A stretch of 64,000 nucleotides of DNA from Mytilus galloprovincialis (Eukaryota; Mollusca; Bivalvia; Mytilida; Mytilidae), in NCBI RefSeq assembly GCF_965363235.1, contig NC_134839.1, positions 112,152,517 through 112,216,516 of the forward strand, read 5' to 3'. Every line of letters starts with the position of its first letter. The first letter of the stretch is position 1. Both the position numbers and the translations under genes were made by a program. Of the stretch, positions 12,297-25,400 are shown piece after piece. The notes beneath the pieces are model-generated. The model saw nothing but the letters and a program-made list of their open reading frames with translations, was not told the DNA's origin and did no database searches.

Positions 12297-14930
12297 TAGT
12301 TGTATACTTTAGTACTTATATATAAGCCAAAATACAATATGTCATTAAGTATTCTGATTGCTCATATTAACATGTGAACATTTTCATCGACAAGGTCACC
12401 AAAGATGCATTATATTTTTTTCAAGGTCAACATAAACAAGTTGTGAATTAGCTATAATATATGTAAAACAGGAAAATATGAAAAACAGTATAACACAATG
12501 TGATAATAAGCTACAAAGTGGCACATAGCAGCCCTTTTCTCAGGAAATTTGAAAAGGGGTTGGGGGTTCGATACAATCTTACTCAACTTTAACAGTTAAA
12601 ATTCAAAACAGAACATTGACTTTAAGAAAATTAGTAATCATTTTATATTGAAAATAGTTGACCAAATTGAGAAACACAAAAAAATCAATAACAATGGTGC
12701 AGTTCTTGAATTTGTTCACCTTTTAAAAGACATGTGAGTATCAGTGTTGTGATTATTATAACTCTGTCTAAGGGTAATTGATTTGTTTGAGTGAATGGGA
12801 CATTTAAGTGCTTAAGTTGAATGATATTTTATTATTGTAAATACATAGTTGTAGTAAATTGTAAATATATATATATTTTTTATTGTCTGGTCATATTTTA
12901 ATGTTAAACATTTAACTTTAAAAAACTACCAATTTAATAATTCCTGTCATTATCATTTTTCGACATTCAGTGGCACACATTACAGTGGAAAGTTAACTTA
13001 AACTGGTTAAAATTAATATCAAAATAGAAAAAAAAAATCATATTTTGAAAAATCTAGCAGTAATTAATATATTACCATGATTACTATATATGTTATTGAT
13101 GCAGCTTTCATTTATGTACTTACTTATAACTAGATATTTCTCATCATTTTTGTTTACAAACAGATCCGTACCAGGTTATCAGCGAATATTCTCCATTCAT
13201 ACATGCATGTAAAATTTGTATAAAATAGATGATTTAAATTTAGTCTAATACATATATCAAGTATTGTGATACATTTTCTCAAACAATATAGACAGATGAA
13301 TATTGACATTGTCTCAGGAATTGCTGTCAAATTGCATGTAAGGTTACTGTGTGTATTGAACTTGTTTCATAATATTCTTCATTATTTTCCATTTTATACT
13401 GTAAGAACATTTATTTTTGGGTGGAAACAGTTTGTTTTTCAGCCTGTTCTTTACAGTTAAGTCTTTACATGTAACTATACAATAGAACATAAATCTATTT
13501 ATTTGTATTAAATTTCCAATGATTAACATAATTATACCAATAATAACTATTTTTATGAATGTTCTTTTTAATGGGTTAATTTCTCCATCTCAAGTTGCTC
13601 AACTTAGATGGTTGTCTGAGTCGTGTGTATAGAGATCTTAGATGGTGGATCATTGTCTGTTAGGCAATCGTACTACATCATGTTATTATCATGACAGTAT
13701 ACTGAAATAGCTATAAATAGATTATCTTTGGTCTATCAAATTGATAAAAAATTGAAGTATTGATGGTTCATCTCATTTTCAGAACCATAGATAATCTAGA
13801 TTTATAAGGCCAGTATATAAAGAAACTGCTCACACAATTTGCTTTTCTGTACATTGCTTTAAAGCAGAAATAATCTCACTATTATCATGATTATAAGCAT
13901 TATTTGTGTGATTGTGATTGAATTTTAGTCAAGAAGTGCTGCATTTTCTTATATATGTTAAGATACATGAACTATAAGCTGTATATTAGGTTATTCTTCA
14001 TGGTTTTTACACATTCTCAATTAGTTAGCCTCTTCTGTTATATAAGGTATATACCAGGATTGTATAAATTAGTTGACTAATTTTAGAAAAAAACTTGTTT
14101 TAATTTTTTTTTTCAATTGTTTCAACTTCAAATATATATTTAATTTCCTGTACGATAAGATTGTGAACTTTTTAGAAAAAAACATTGATAATCACATAAA
14201 CATGGACATTTACGATAAAATGTTGTGTATAGATTAGTGTTTGAAATTGATGTAGATTTGTAGAAAAGAAAAAAGAAGAAAATACTGTAGTGATTATACC
14301 TTTTGTTAGTTTGGGATAAAAAAAGATGAAAAAAAAGAAAGAATTTAATTTGACTGATTTTTAAGTTTGAATGTTTTATGTCATTTAATCACCATTGATG
14401 TTATAAGAATTACAATAATTAAACCACCAACATATATCAAAAATATGAACATATCTCTTGTCATTCTCATTGGAATAAATGAATGGAACGTGTGTGTGAT
14501 ATGTGAGTCATGATGTGTAGATGTATATGTAAGTGTGTGTGTGTGTGTGAGACATGGGACAATAATAAGCTAGTGGTTGTATATAGAAATAGGAATAAAA
14601 GGAAATGTATGAGTATGAATATTATTACTTTGAAATCAATGATATTTTAACAAAATATTCAGAAACATGTGTAGAAACAGGTTTTACGCCTCTTTTTTTT
14701 AAGACGAAGGTATGAAAAGACCCATTATTTGGCCCTGATATTGCAAAAATAGTTAACTTATTCAAGCCTTTCAAAAATATATAATATTATTGATAAATAA
14801 ACAGGCTTATATAATCTGGACTGTCTAAAGTAGACATGTCTCTTTTGAAGTCACTGACATCATAAATGTGGTCAAAATTTCTTATTTCACTTAAGATGTG
14901 TGTTAATCCCTAATTATAAGTCAAAATATA
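12297..14930. other. ARL5 3' UTR and downstream space
   Basis: AT-rich and without coding signal; the ARL5 stop ends at 12296. A short (GT)n run lies at about 14531-14549. AATAAA-like signals occur (e.g. near 14475), but the poly(A) site cannot be chosen from sequence alone. A 60-bp fragment (CTTGTTGTCTCTTTGACAC and onward) shared with the tail at 50784-51423 lies upstream in the intron at 11910-11970. Confidence 0.5.
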
Positions 14931-14949
14931 TATTAGAAACAGCTTTATT

Positions 14950-15010
14950 TTATTTGGTCGGGTTGTTGTCTCTTTGACACATTCCCCATTTCCATTCTCA
15001 ATTTTATTAT
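14950..15010 (+). repeat. Fragment of dispersed retroelement 3' tail
   Basis: GGTCGGGTTGTTGTCTCTTT through CATTCTCAATTTTA, the same terminal piece as the end of the element at 49955-51423. Another copy is at 11910-11970; reversed copies are at 26785-26840, 28625-28680 and 29570-29625. Confidence 0.6.
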
Positions 15011-15355
15011 ATGGAAATTTTTTACAAGCATTTACATCTTTGTAAAATACATTTTGCAGAAATTATATTTTTGGTAAAGATTTTTAACATAAGCAAAATA
15101 ATAACAACTATATTTCAAAATGTGACTTTTTTGGCAGTTTTTGGTGATGCCATAAATGTAAGAAGTTTGAATCTCTAAAACCAATGTGTAAGACAACATT
15201 GAAAAATTTAATGACTGTTATAAGGACGGCCAAGTAATGTCTTATGAATATCTGAAGGATATCATTAGGTGGATTTTAATTTAATTTTAGGGTCCAAAAA
15301 AGTGAACTTATCATACCTTCTCCTTTACTGATACTTAGCAAAAAATGTTAGTTTT

Positions 15356-16456
15356 TTGTCGAGCCTGCAACTTTTGTTGCAGAAAGCTCGACATAGGGAT
15401 AGTGATCCGGCGGCGGCGGCGGCTACGGCGGCGGCGTTAGCTAACTTCTTAAAAGGTTTATATTTTAGAAGGTGAAAGACCTGGATGCTTCATACTTTGT
15501 ATATAGATGCCTCATGTTACGAAGTTTCCGTCAGTCACATGTCCAATGTCCTTGACCTCATTTTCATGGTTCAGTGACCACTTGAAAAAAAAGTTCAGCA
15601 TTTTTGTAATGTTGAATTCTCTCTTATTATAAGTAATAGGGTAACTATATTTGGTATGTGCGTACCTTGCAAGGTCCTCATGCCCGTCAGACAGTTTTCA
15701 CTTGACCTCGACCTCATTTCATGGATCAGTGAACAAGGTTAAGTTTTGGTGGTCAAGTCCATATCTCAGATACTATAAGCAATAAGGCTAGTATATTTGG
15801 TGTATGGAAGGACTGGAAGGTGTACATGTCCAACTGGCAGGTGTCATCTGACCTTGACCTCATTTTCATGGTTCAGTGGTTATAGTTAAGTTTTTGTGTT
15901 TTGGTCGGTTTTTCTCATACTTTATGCAATAGGTCTACTATATTTGTTGTATGGAATGATTGTAAGGTGTACATGTCAAGCGGGCAGATGTCATCTGAAC
16001 TTGACCTCATTTTCATGGTTCAGTGGTCAAAGTTAAGTTTTTAAGTTTTGGTCTTTTTATCTAATATTATATGCCAAAGGTCAACTATATTTGGTGTATG
16101 GAAATATATTATGATCTATATGTCAGTCCCGCAGGTTTATTTGACCATGACCTCAATTGCACGGTTCATTGCACAGTGTTAAGTTTTTGTGTTTTGGTCT
16201 ATTTTTCTTACTAAAACTATAAGTAATAGGTCAACTATATTTGTTGTATGGAAGCTTTGTTAGCTGTACATGTCTGCCTGGCATGGTTCATCTGACCTTG
16301 ACCTTATTTTCATGGTTCATTGGTCTTTGTTTAGCTATCTTGGTTAATGTTAAGTTTATGTGACAGTTGTAATAAAGCTTTATACTTAGGACTATCAACA
16401 TAATTTCAATGATTAGTAAAGAAGGTGAGACATTTCAGTGTGTGCACTCTTGTTTT
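15356..16456 (+). repeat. Interspersed repeat with CGG run and tandem modules
   Basis: Opens with a hairpin (TCGAGCCTGCAAC...GCAGAAAGCTCGA), then a CGGCGGCGGCGGC run, then five or six modules of about 130-190 bp. Each module has the core CTTGACCTCATTTTCATGGTTCAGTG and CAACTATATTTG-TGTATGGAA. It ends near GTGTGCACTCTTGTTTTT. It is non-coding. It resembles a repeat common in mussel genomes (from memory). Confidence 0.65.
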
Positions 16457-16559
16457 TATTTGCATACTGATCTATTTTAGATCAGTTGCCTTGTCTAATT
16501 TTACAAAGCATTTTACAATCTATTTTTGTTTGCCTAGTCTACAATAGTAGCATTATGAT

Positions 16560-17790
16560 TTGCTGTCTGTCATTCCATTTGTCCACCTAAGTTTAAGTAT
16601 TTGTCTAATGTCAGTTTTCCATGATGTTGCAGTCATATCAACTTGAAAGTAAGTACAGATGTTCTTTAAGATGATAAGCTTTTTAAATATATGCCAAATT
16701 AGTGTTAAACCCATATTTCATGGTGCACTGGACAAGGCTGGACAATGCTACTTGAGAGTTCAGGGATGGTATAGACACACATTCCTGCTTTCAATAGGTT
16801 AGATATTTATAGTATTAAGTAGTTATATTTAGGACATGTAAATTTTTCTGTATTGTGTCTTGTTAGGTATTGTAAATCCCACATATTTGCATCGATCACA
16901 GTGCTATAAATAGTCAATTGAAACTAGTTTCTGAACCGCTTCCACATTTTACATTTTAACTTTTTTTTTAATTTACACTCACTTAATTAGAACAAGCATT
17001 CAACAATTTGTTATGTTGTTAACAGTTTTTGTACAGATTTTAGAACTTAAATGTTTATACTAGAACCTAGTGTAATCTGAAAAACAAATTTTAAGATCAA
17101 TTATATTGTAAATAACAGAACAAACAACAGCAAGTGGGTTTTTTTCTCAATTCACAAATTGGATTTTTTTTTTATGAATATTCTTTTGATTTAATGTCAA
17201 CAGAAGTCAGATTGAATCAAGTCAGACCAAAGAGTATATTTAATTCAGTAGCTATTTGTGGTTTTAGTTTGTCATAAAAATGTTTTATGTGTAACACTTG
17301 CATTCACATATTGTGTGGATGCTTGTATGAAATTCAGTGACTGTATTGTTATAATATTGAAAATAAAAATCAACTATTAATCCTACTTGTTGCCTGTATT
17401 TAAAAGATCACTTATTGTCTCTCAAACCTTTTCAATCTAAACACTTTGATTGTCTTTGTCTGTGTATCTATCATTTAAAAAGAGTATTGATAGAATGTAT
17501 GGTACTCTCTTCTGTCAAAAGAAGATGAAATTCTATCAGATAAAATGTTTTCACTATGTTAAACCATAAGATATGTAAATGTTGTATGATTGACAATGAG
17601 ACAACTATCAAACCAAATTCAAAATACCTGGATTTTTGAGTAGTACTATGTTTTCTGCCAATTCATCTGCTATCAATAAACAGGTTAGTTTTACGGTTTG
17701 AACCATGAATTTGTATCAAACCCCTGAAGCCAATGAAGTTTCCAGCAACACAAGCCTTCTATGATAATGTCCTTTCCTATAACCTTAAAT
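16560..17790. other. Non-coding convergent intergenic space
   Basis: Between ARL5 and the CNBD2-like gene. The first ~230 bp resemble a decayed copy of the 1795-2130 repeat family; the rest has no recognised feature. Confidence 0.45.
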
Positions 17791-17814
17791 ACCAATCAAA
17801 CCACATTATTTAAA

Positions 17815-18090
17815 GTTTGTGCCTGTCCTAAGTCAGGAGCCTGTTGTTCAGTGGTTGTCGTTTGTTTATGCGTTACATATTTGTTTTTCATTTGTTTTTT
17901 TATATAAATAAGGTCGTTAGTTATCCCGTTTGAATTTTTTTACATGGTCTTATCGGGGCCTTTTATAGCTGACTATGCGGTATGGGCTTTGCTCAGTGTT
18001 GAAGGCCGTGACCTATAGTTGTTAATGTCTGTGTTATTTTGGTCTCTTGTGGACAGTTGTCTCATTGGCAATCATACCACATCTTTTTTA
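17815..18090 (+). repeat. Dispersed repeat, CAGGAGCCTG family, copy 1
   Basis: Contains CCTGTCCTAAGTCAGGAGCC, TTCAGTGGTTGTCGTTTGTT, GCGGTATGGGCTTTGCTCA and an end GTCTCATTGGCAATCATACC. A second near-full copy lies at 58760-59085. Short pieces of its end occur reversed at 28375-28420, 40005-40040 and 43480-43510. It looks like the 3' end of a retroposon; no coding part is present. Confidence 0.65.
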
Positions 18091-18164
18091 TATAATCCAA
18101 AATTAAGTGCAACATACTGGAAGTGCTAAAACTGTTTATACAAATATCACACCTTTTCCTAAAT

Positions 18165-18400
18165 AAAATTAAGAATGGAAATAGGTGTCAAATAGACAAC
18201 ATCGGGACAAAAGAGTAGAAACATGCAAAGACCATCAATGTCGAGTAGGTAACAAAAGAAACTAAGAAAAATGACAATGGTACATAAATTAACTAAGGAC
18301 CTCTAGTATAACTGACATGCCAGCTCCAGACCTCAATTAAACTGACTGAAAGATTATGTCTTCATCACTGGACTAATCTCACTGTACGATTACAAAATAT
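18165..18400 (-). repeat. Fragment of the 28620-29200 / 50784-51423 repeat family
   Basis: Shares GGAAATAG-TGTCAAA-AGACAAC, a GTAACAAAAGAAA stretch, GACTTGCCAG-type and TTAAACTGACTGAAAGATTATGTCTTCATCA pieces with the element tail at 50784-51423, in reverse orientation. Decayed fossil fragment. Confidence 0.5.
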
Positions 18401-18587
18401 ACCTATGTCTTGTCTTGTATGCTTTAAGGACTGCATGTGCATTTATAAAATGTAGAACTTCTCAATGTATGCAAATACACTGCTTACATCATATTTTACT
18501 TTGTAAAACAAACACCAAATATATACCATAAACCATAAAAGGTGGTTTCAATGATATAATAACATAAGTGACAAAAAAAAACACGTT

Positions 18588-19416
18588 TTAGTGTTTCATT
18601 AATGTGTTTTTATTCCAACTTAAAGACAGTCTTTTTATAACTTTTTCAGTTCTTATTCCTTCTCTGACACTTTTTACTATGGAATCTTTTAATCTTTTAT
18701 TGGTTGTAACATATTCTTTACTGGGGTCCTTTGGTTCTTCTGTCTGGAATTTTTTGTTAAATTGTGACATGTTTCCTTGGTAACCAGTTCTTTTAGCTAT
18801 CCGTTTTCTCATTATTTCTTTGAAGTATACAGTACCAGGAACCAATGGTTTCAGAAATGGACCTTTATCTTTCAAAAAACTTTTTGCAAGAAAACTTTCG
18901 TCCAGCTTCTCAACTGAAAGATGGTGATCTTCTTTTGATATTTTTTTCTTTTCAGAAATATTATTTGCGATTGTCAGTTGTTGTTTGGGAACTTCAATCC
19001 TAAGTTGTCGTAAACGATAAAGGAGTCTGGGGAATATCGGGACTTTCTGACCTTGTGTAGACGACATTCTTCCTGTCAATTTGGTCTCGGAAAGAAATTT
19101 CATTAATTTGATTGTGAGTGGTACTCTTCTCTTGGATAAGAATCTCGATATGTCTTGTTCTTGAAGTACGAAGGCTTCACATCCTTCAGACATAGCTGTA
19201 ACGGAGAAAATATCGGCTTTTAAATCCAGTAATAATTCTAGATCTCCGAATATTTCCCCTGCCGAAACAATGCATATATCCACCACTTTCTGGAATTCCC
19301 TCTTCTCTGCGGCAATATAACCCTCTAGTCGTCGTACATATGTTTGTTCGTCCATATGACTGCCCTGTGTGTCTCCTCTACTCACCATGGTATCTACCCT
19401 TTTTGGAATGTGTATC
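18588..19416 (-). CDS. CNBD2-like last exon
   Basis: Begins after the acceptor TTGTTTAAG (19417). It encodes KIHIPKRVDTMVSRGDTQGS, the second fold's end (AGEIFGDLELLLDLKADIF and EAFVLQEQDISRFLSKRR), then a basic tail of ~165 aa ending SWNKNTLMKH before TAA. The frame is open further 5' to an ATG at 19439, but the splice phase favours 19416. Confidence 0.8.
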
Positions 19417-22400
19417 CTTAAACAACCAGAAAGTAACATTGTGTATATATGTGATAACTAGTGATTGAAGAGGCATTTATATAAAGTGTTAATGGAACAA
19501 GAGCCTTGCTAATCTGTTTAGATTCAACAGTTTATGGAACTCGGACATTCAATGTGAAGATCTGGAGTTAACAAGGACTGGAGTTCAACATGTCTCCGAA
19601 AAAGATTTCAAGCATTTTTCAATGGGCATATTTACCGCGTTTAAAGTTGGAATTTTCCAGATAGTCCCTGCGTGGTTTGCATAAGAAAGAAACCCTTTTC
19701 TCAAGTTTCAAGGGCAAAAAAGGGGGTACGTACTATTCATAACTGCATATTATACACACTGAAAAAATCGGTATATATTTGTATTAGTAAGTTCTGTAAT
19801 TAAAAACCTAAAGAGTTTAAAAATCAGGAAATATCATCAAATACTATAAGTAATGCATAGTAAAACAAATCGTAACTTAATAATTTACCAGTTATACATA
19901 AATATAATGTTTATGGACCTCTCAAGTGCCACTTCAGATGTGGGTATAACGAACGATTTCAAAATACAAATACTGTAATAAGAGGCAAAAGTATCCTGAA
20001 CACCCAATCCTCAAAAGCTAGGCTAACAATAGGGTGCCACATGTGGAGCAGGATCTGCTTACCCTTCCGGAGCACCTGACATCACCCCTAGTTTTTGGTT
20101 GGGTTTGTGTTGTTTATAAAAAATATAATTCTTTAGTTTTCTATGTTGTGTCGTGTGTACTATTGTTTGTCTGTTTGTCCTTTTCATTTTTAGCCATGGC
20201 GGCGTCAGTTTATTTTCGATTTATGAGTTTGACTGTCCCTCTGGTATCTTTCATCCCTCTTTTCTAACAATAGGAAATAAAACTCAAATTCCGGATAACA
20301 ATTTATTTACAGCAACAATGTTCAAAGGTGCACAGTTGGTGCCAATTAGAATAACAGTAACATATCAATAAAGGTAGATAGATCTGATCAAGAGAAAAAA
20401 AATAAGGACATATGATTTGAGATTTAGCGCTATAAAACCATGTTCAATCCAATATTTTCTACATTTGAAAATGCCTGTACCAAGCAGAAATATAACAGTT
20501 GTTGTCCGTTCGTTTCATGAGTTTTGTCATTTGATTTTGCCATTTGATTACGGACTTTACGATTAAATTTTCCTCGGAGTTCAGTATTTTTTTATTTTAC
20601 TTTTTGTATTGCCAATGAGAACTATTACTGTCAACAACTAACAACATCCACGGAATTACAGGCGCCTGACTTGTGGCAGACACATACAGAATGTGGCGGG
20701 ATTTAAATGCCATGACTTTGAGCGCTCAACTCTTGGTTATTTACCTGTTAAGGCACCGAAGTAGGCTTTATATAAAATGCACGAAACGAATCAGATTTTT
20801 AAGACATTTTTAAAAAAGTTTATATATATAACTTGTTTGAAATATATATTCAATATGCCGCTATATACTAACTTTATTATTTCCAGCAACTCTTTATCCA
20901 TATCCTTTCCTTCAAATACGTGTTCAAATTGTCGTGGATGATTTCTTGGTTGAGCTGACAATCTAGCGCGGCCTCTAATAAAAATACAAATCAAAAGTAA
21001 GACACAAAACAAAAGTAAGACAAAAAAATAGATGAGACACAAAACATCAGAAAGACGCAAAACATAAGTAGGACACAAAATATAAATAAGACATAAACAT
21101 AAGTAGGACACAAAATATAAATAAGACATAAACATAAGTTATAAGACAACACAGCCAAAAAGTCATGCTAAAAAATCTCTTTTCTATATATAGTTGTTTT
21201 ATTCATCACACAACGTTCTGCAGCATGTCATATATGTATACTCAGCTAAGACTGCTAACGCTTGATAGTTATATCCAATATTATCCAGTAAAACATGTCT
21301 AATTTTCTAATCTAAGCAAAATAAAGTTCTCTGCTTTTGTTATCCTCATACGAGCAGTAGTTGTTTCTGGACGACACACCAATGTTATACAACAAAAAAT
21401 TTACTCTTAATAAAATACACATGTATGACATATTATTTAACAAACATTGTTAAGTCAAAATTGAGAAATTGAGACGATGTAACATGAAAATCATTATACA
21501 GCTAATAAGATTATTTTTTTATCTTACTTTGTTATAAAAAAGAGACCAGAAAACGGCTCTCCTTGAATCATAATTTTATGATTGTTCCTGTATGTCTTCT
21601 TTACTAAAGCCATCCGGAGGTTGTTCTGCTGATCTTCTGTCCACGTTGAGAAGAACGGATGTGTTTTAATAAATAATTCTTTCGTTTCTGAATCCTTTTC
21701 CATTTGGCTCTGTTGAAGTATAAATGAAGCATTACAGCAGATTCCAACGAGTATGAAGCTATATGTAGATTCTTTGGTTAGCTTCCTTGCTAGCTCAACC
21801 ATGAAATCATTATTAGGTAAGGTACACAAGTCTGTGGGTGGAGTCAATAGTTAAACAGAGAACCAATCAGAACTAGTGACAGAATATAAACATTGTAAAA
21901 CTAGTTTTACAAGTCAGTCTAAAAATAAGTTTTCAATCTAAATTTAAAATTTATTGATTCACAAGCATGTTGTAGGTGTGTTTGAATTGCCAATTTTATT
22001 TCAATCAATTACTCAGTTCATTTATAAATAGTTATGTGTATATACTTTACAATGGTACAATCACGACGTAAATATCTTTCTGTTGCCTTTGAATTACGAA
22101 TTTTTCAAATAAAACTGCAATAGTATAAAAACAGCAAAGATAATGGATAATAGAGATGGGCCATTTTGTACATATACAAAGGGGAAACTTAAAGCAAGCA
22201 TAATTATTTATAGTTTCATTGCATTTTTAAAGTTAAACGGGATTTTGTGGCAAAAAAAAACAAGATTTTTGTAGAAAATCCACAGATATTTTCGTTATAA
22301 AATTTTAAGCATAGATTACTCTCTTGATTTTCTATGATGTGCTAGTGTTTAAAGTTTACAAAAAGTCCTATTACAACCTTTAAATTAAAAAAAATCGTGC

Positions 22401-25400
22401 TAAGTCACGAAAGTTGAGTGCACCCTAGAAGGTATACTTGAATTGGTCCATATTTATATGTATTTGTTTAAACCAATATCTAAATTTCTAAACTTGTTTT
22501 TTAGGAAATCATTGCTAGCACTGCTTGCAATAATCCTCCATCTATCAAGTACCAAATTGCCAACTATGAGAGTACAAGGGGAAATGATGTGGATTTTTTA
22601 TAAAATTTCTATTTGTTTAGCATTGAATCAACACTAAATATTATCATCCTTGAACAAAACATAAACCGTAACTCCGCTTCTAATTTATTGTAATACAAAG
22701 AATTTTTTAATTCAATCAAAGACTACAAGAAATAAAATTTAATTTGCAAAGTTGTTTAGGTAAACCTGTTTGTATGAAACATACATTATTATTATAAACA
22801 GGCCATTGATAAGAGTGTTTTCATTGGATGACGAATTAGTGCTAAGCTCCTCCCAATTTTAAGGTAATAATCATTTCATGGTTGAGCTAGCAAGGAAGCT
22901 AACCAAAGAATCTATCTGTAGCTTCATACTCGTTGGAATCTGCTGTAATGTTTTTTCAACAGTTTCCAATCTCTGGTTAATTATTTGTTTCACTTTCATT
23001 GGCATTACTGTAAATCATAGGTGTTTTGAGTGTATAGCACACTGTACTCAATATATACTCAAAACACCTATGACATTTTTCATGTTCTTTAAAATGACTA
23101 AAATTAGTTGAGTCTTCAACAAAATGAAGACAAGTGTGCATTATTTCTAGCGTAAAATCGCTGACAGTGTTTAGATAATAAATAATACAGACAATCATCA
23201 ATCAACAAAAATCCACTCGATTGATAACAAAAAAATATATAAATTACAACTAGATGCAGTCATTGACCATATGTCCGGCTTCGTAAAGGCGTGGTGTACT
23301 AGTTTTCTCTTGCCAATGTTACTTTTGGGATGTTTTATACGGCATTCAATAGTACGATATGTCCGGTTTCGTAAAGGTGTGGTGTACTAGTTTTCTCTTG
23401 CCAATGTTACTTTAGTATGTTTAATACGGCAACCAATAGTACGCGGCATGAATTTTAAAGAAAAAAATAATAATATGTATATATATGCGACTTTATCTTT
23501 CTCTCTTCTGAACAAATGTTAGCCATAAAAATTCTAGTGGACACGTTAAATTACATGACATTCTTCCTGATTTGACCAAGAGAAGTACTAGTAATACATT
23601 ACTTTATGACATTCTTCCTGATTTGACCAAGAGAAGTACTAGTAATACATTACTTTATGACATTCTTCCTGATTTGACCAAGAGAAGTACTAGTAATACA
23701 TTTACTTTATGACATTCTTCCTGATTTGACCAAGAGAAGTACTAGTAATATGATTTTTACTAATTTCTTTGATCTTTTATGTGCTTTAAAATCTGATGTT
23801 TTGGAAAGGAGTGCATTAACTCCCCGATTTGAACGTTATTGCACTGTCGTAGGATTATTCAACAATCTCCCATTAGAAAACCATTGGTGGGAGGAGCCAA
23901 CAAGCAGTGCATTAACTTCACTGAAAGTGCACAGTAAGGCTCCACCTCTTTTTTACATAAACAAATTATTTATAACTTCTTTTTGTGTGTATTTTTTAAG
24001 TTGTTTTTTTTTATTTGTCCATCGTTTTTTTCTGTTCCCAATGTTGTTTTTGTTACAGGATTTCCCTGGGAATTGTAAACTTCTTTTACTTGAATAGTGT
24101 GTTTTTTTCTAAGATTCGCACTAAAATTAAATTCTTGAGTAGAACCTCACAATATATAAAAGCCCACCGTTATGCTTTACATTAAATGAAACAAATTCAA
24201 AGTTAGTCAGTTAATAAGTCGGCAACATATTTATTCAATGAAAATTAAAGTTACAATTTGAGAATGTAACGGCATCAGAATCATTCAAACGGCATGTATT
24301 TATGATATCACCCAGACAGTGTTTCTTGTTCAAATTCCTTTCAAACGGTTCGGCCACAGCAGTTTTGGTTTGAACGGATTCCTGTAAACTGTCATTCATA
24401 TCACGATCGGACGGGGGGTTCAAGACATCCGATACTCGCTTTTGAATGTTACAGTTAGCGGTCTTGTATGTTCGAAGCCTTTCGTAGAGCGGTGCCAAGT
24501 CCTTTCCATAATCTGTTGCTCATCTATTCCTGCTTGATATAGCGCAGTAGCACATGTTCTTTTTCCCGAGTGGTTGGTAAAGTTGCCAACCAAGCCCCCC
24601 TTTTCACACATTTCACACATTAAACCATTCAACTTGTTCACTCCTAACGCGGACTTTCCGTAGCGTTGCTTATCTTGGACATCAGAAATAAGTGGTTTGC
24701 GATAAAATACGCCAGATGCCTTCAAGTATGTTTCATAGAAGTCAACTATGCATCTTGGTCCTGCAAAAAAAGAATTATGAACTTTAAAATGTATTTTCCT
24801 CGCTAAACTTATGTTGCTTGTATAGAAACAGAAAGAAATAACAAGTGGTATTTATTATTATTTAAAATTAATATAAAAACTATAGAAAACTCAACTGATT
24901 AGTTAGAAATGGTCTCACCGGCAAAATTTTAAATATTTTATGGGAAACAGTTGAAGATTCAGAAAATGATATAGGCCAGTCATCAATCCCGTTCTGTCTT
25001 GCTCGAGAGGTTCTTGAGATGAAGCGCCCACAATAGCTAGCTTTTGAGGGACGGACAGACAAACAAACAAACGGACGGTCGGACGGATGGACAAAGTGAA
25101 AATAAAAGACAACCACGTGCTTTTAATATGGGAGTCTTCAGATTTCAACAAGTTTATACGATTTAGCGTGAAACAAATTTGTCACAGTTTTGTCATTCTT
25201 TTTTTTCTTCAGAAATACATAGAACGTGATATGCTAATTGCCGTTTTAAAAACATGTTTTTTTTTAATAATTTAAATACGTATACACTTACCTCTTGCAT
25301 AGTGTTTGATATCTTTGTTATCCAGTCATCAATCGCCGAAACCACCTTTAAACGTCTTGTTGTTTCGACCAACGAATCTTATAAATCTTCCAGTAGCATC

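Noticed and set aside
20791-21135. Small membrane protein on the - strand
   Set aside because: The hydrophobic stretch comes from a degenerate tandem repeat; its true coding part is CNBD2-like exon 6.
21710-21847. 5' extension of CNBD2-like exon 5 (MVELARKLTKES...)
   Set aside because: Open by chance; the phase from exon 4 matches the acceptor at 21710, and the same sequence occurs as an inverted copy elsewhere in the intron.
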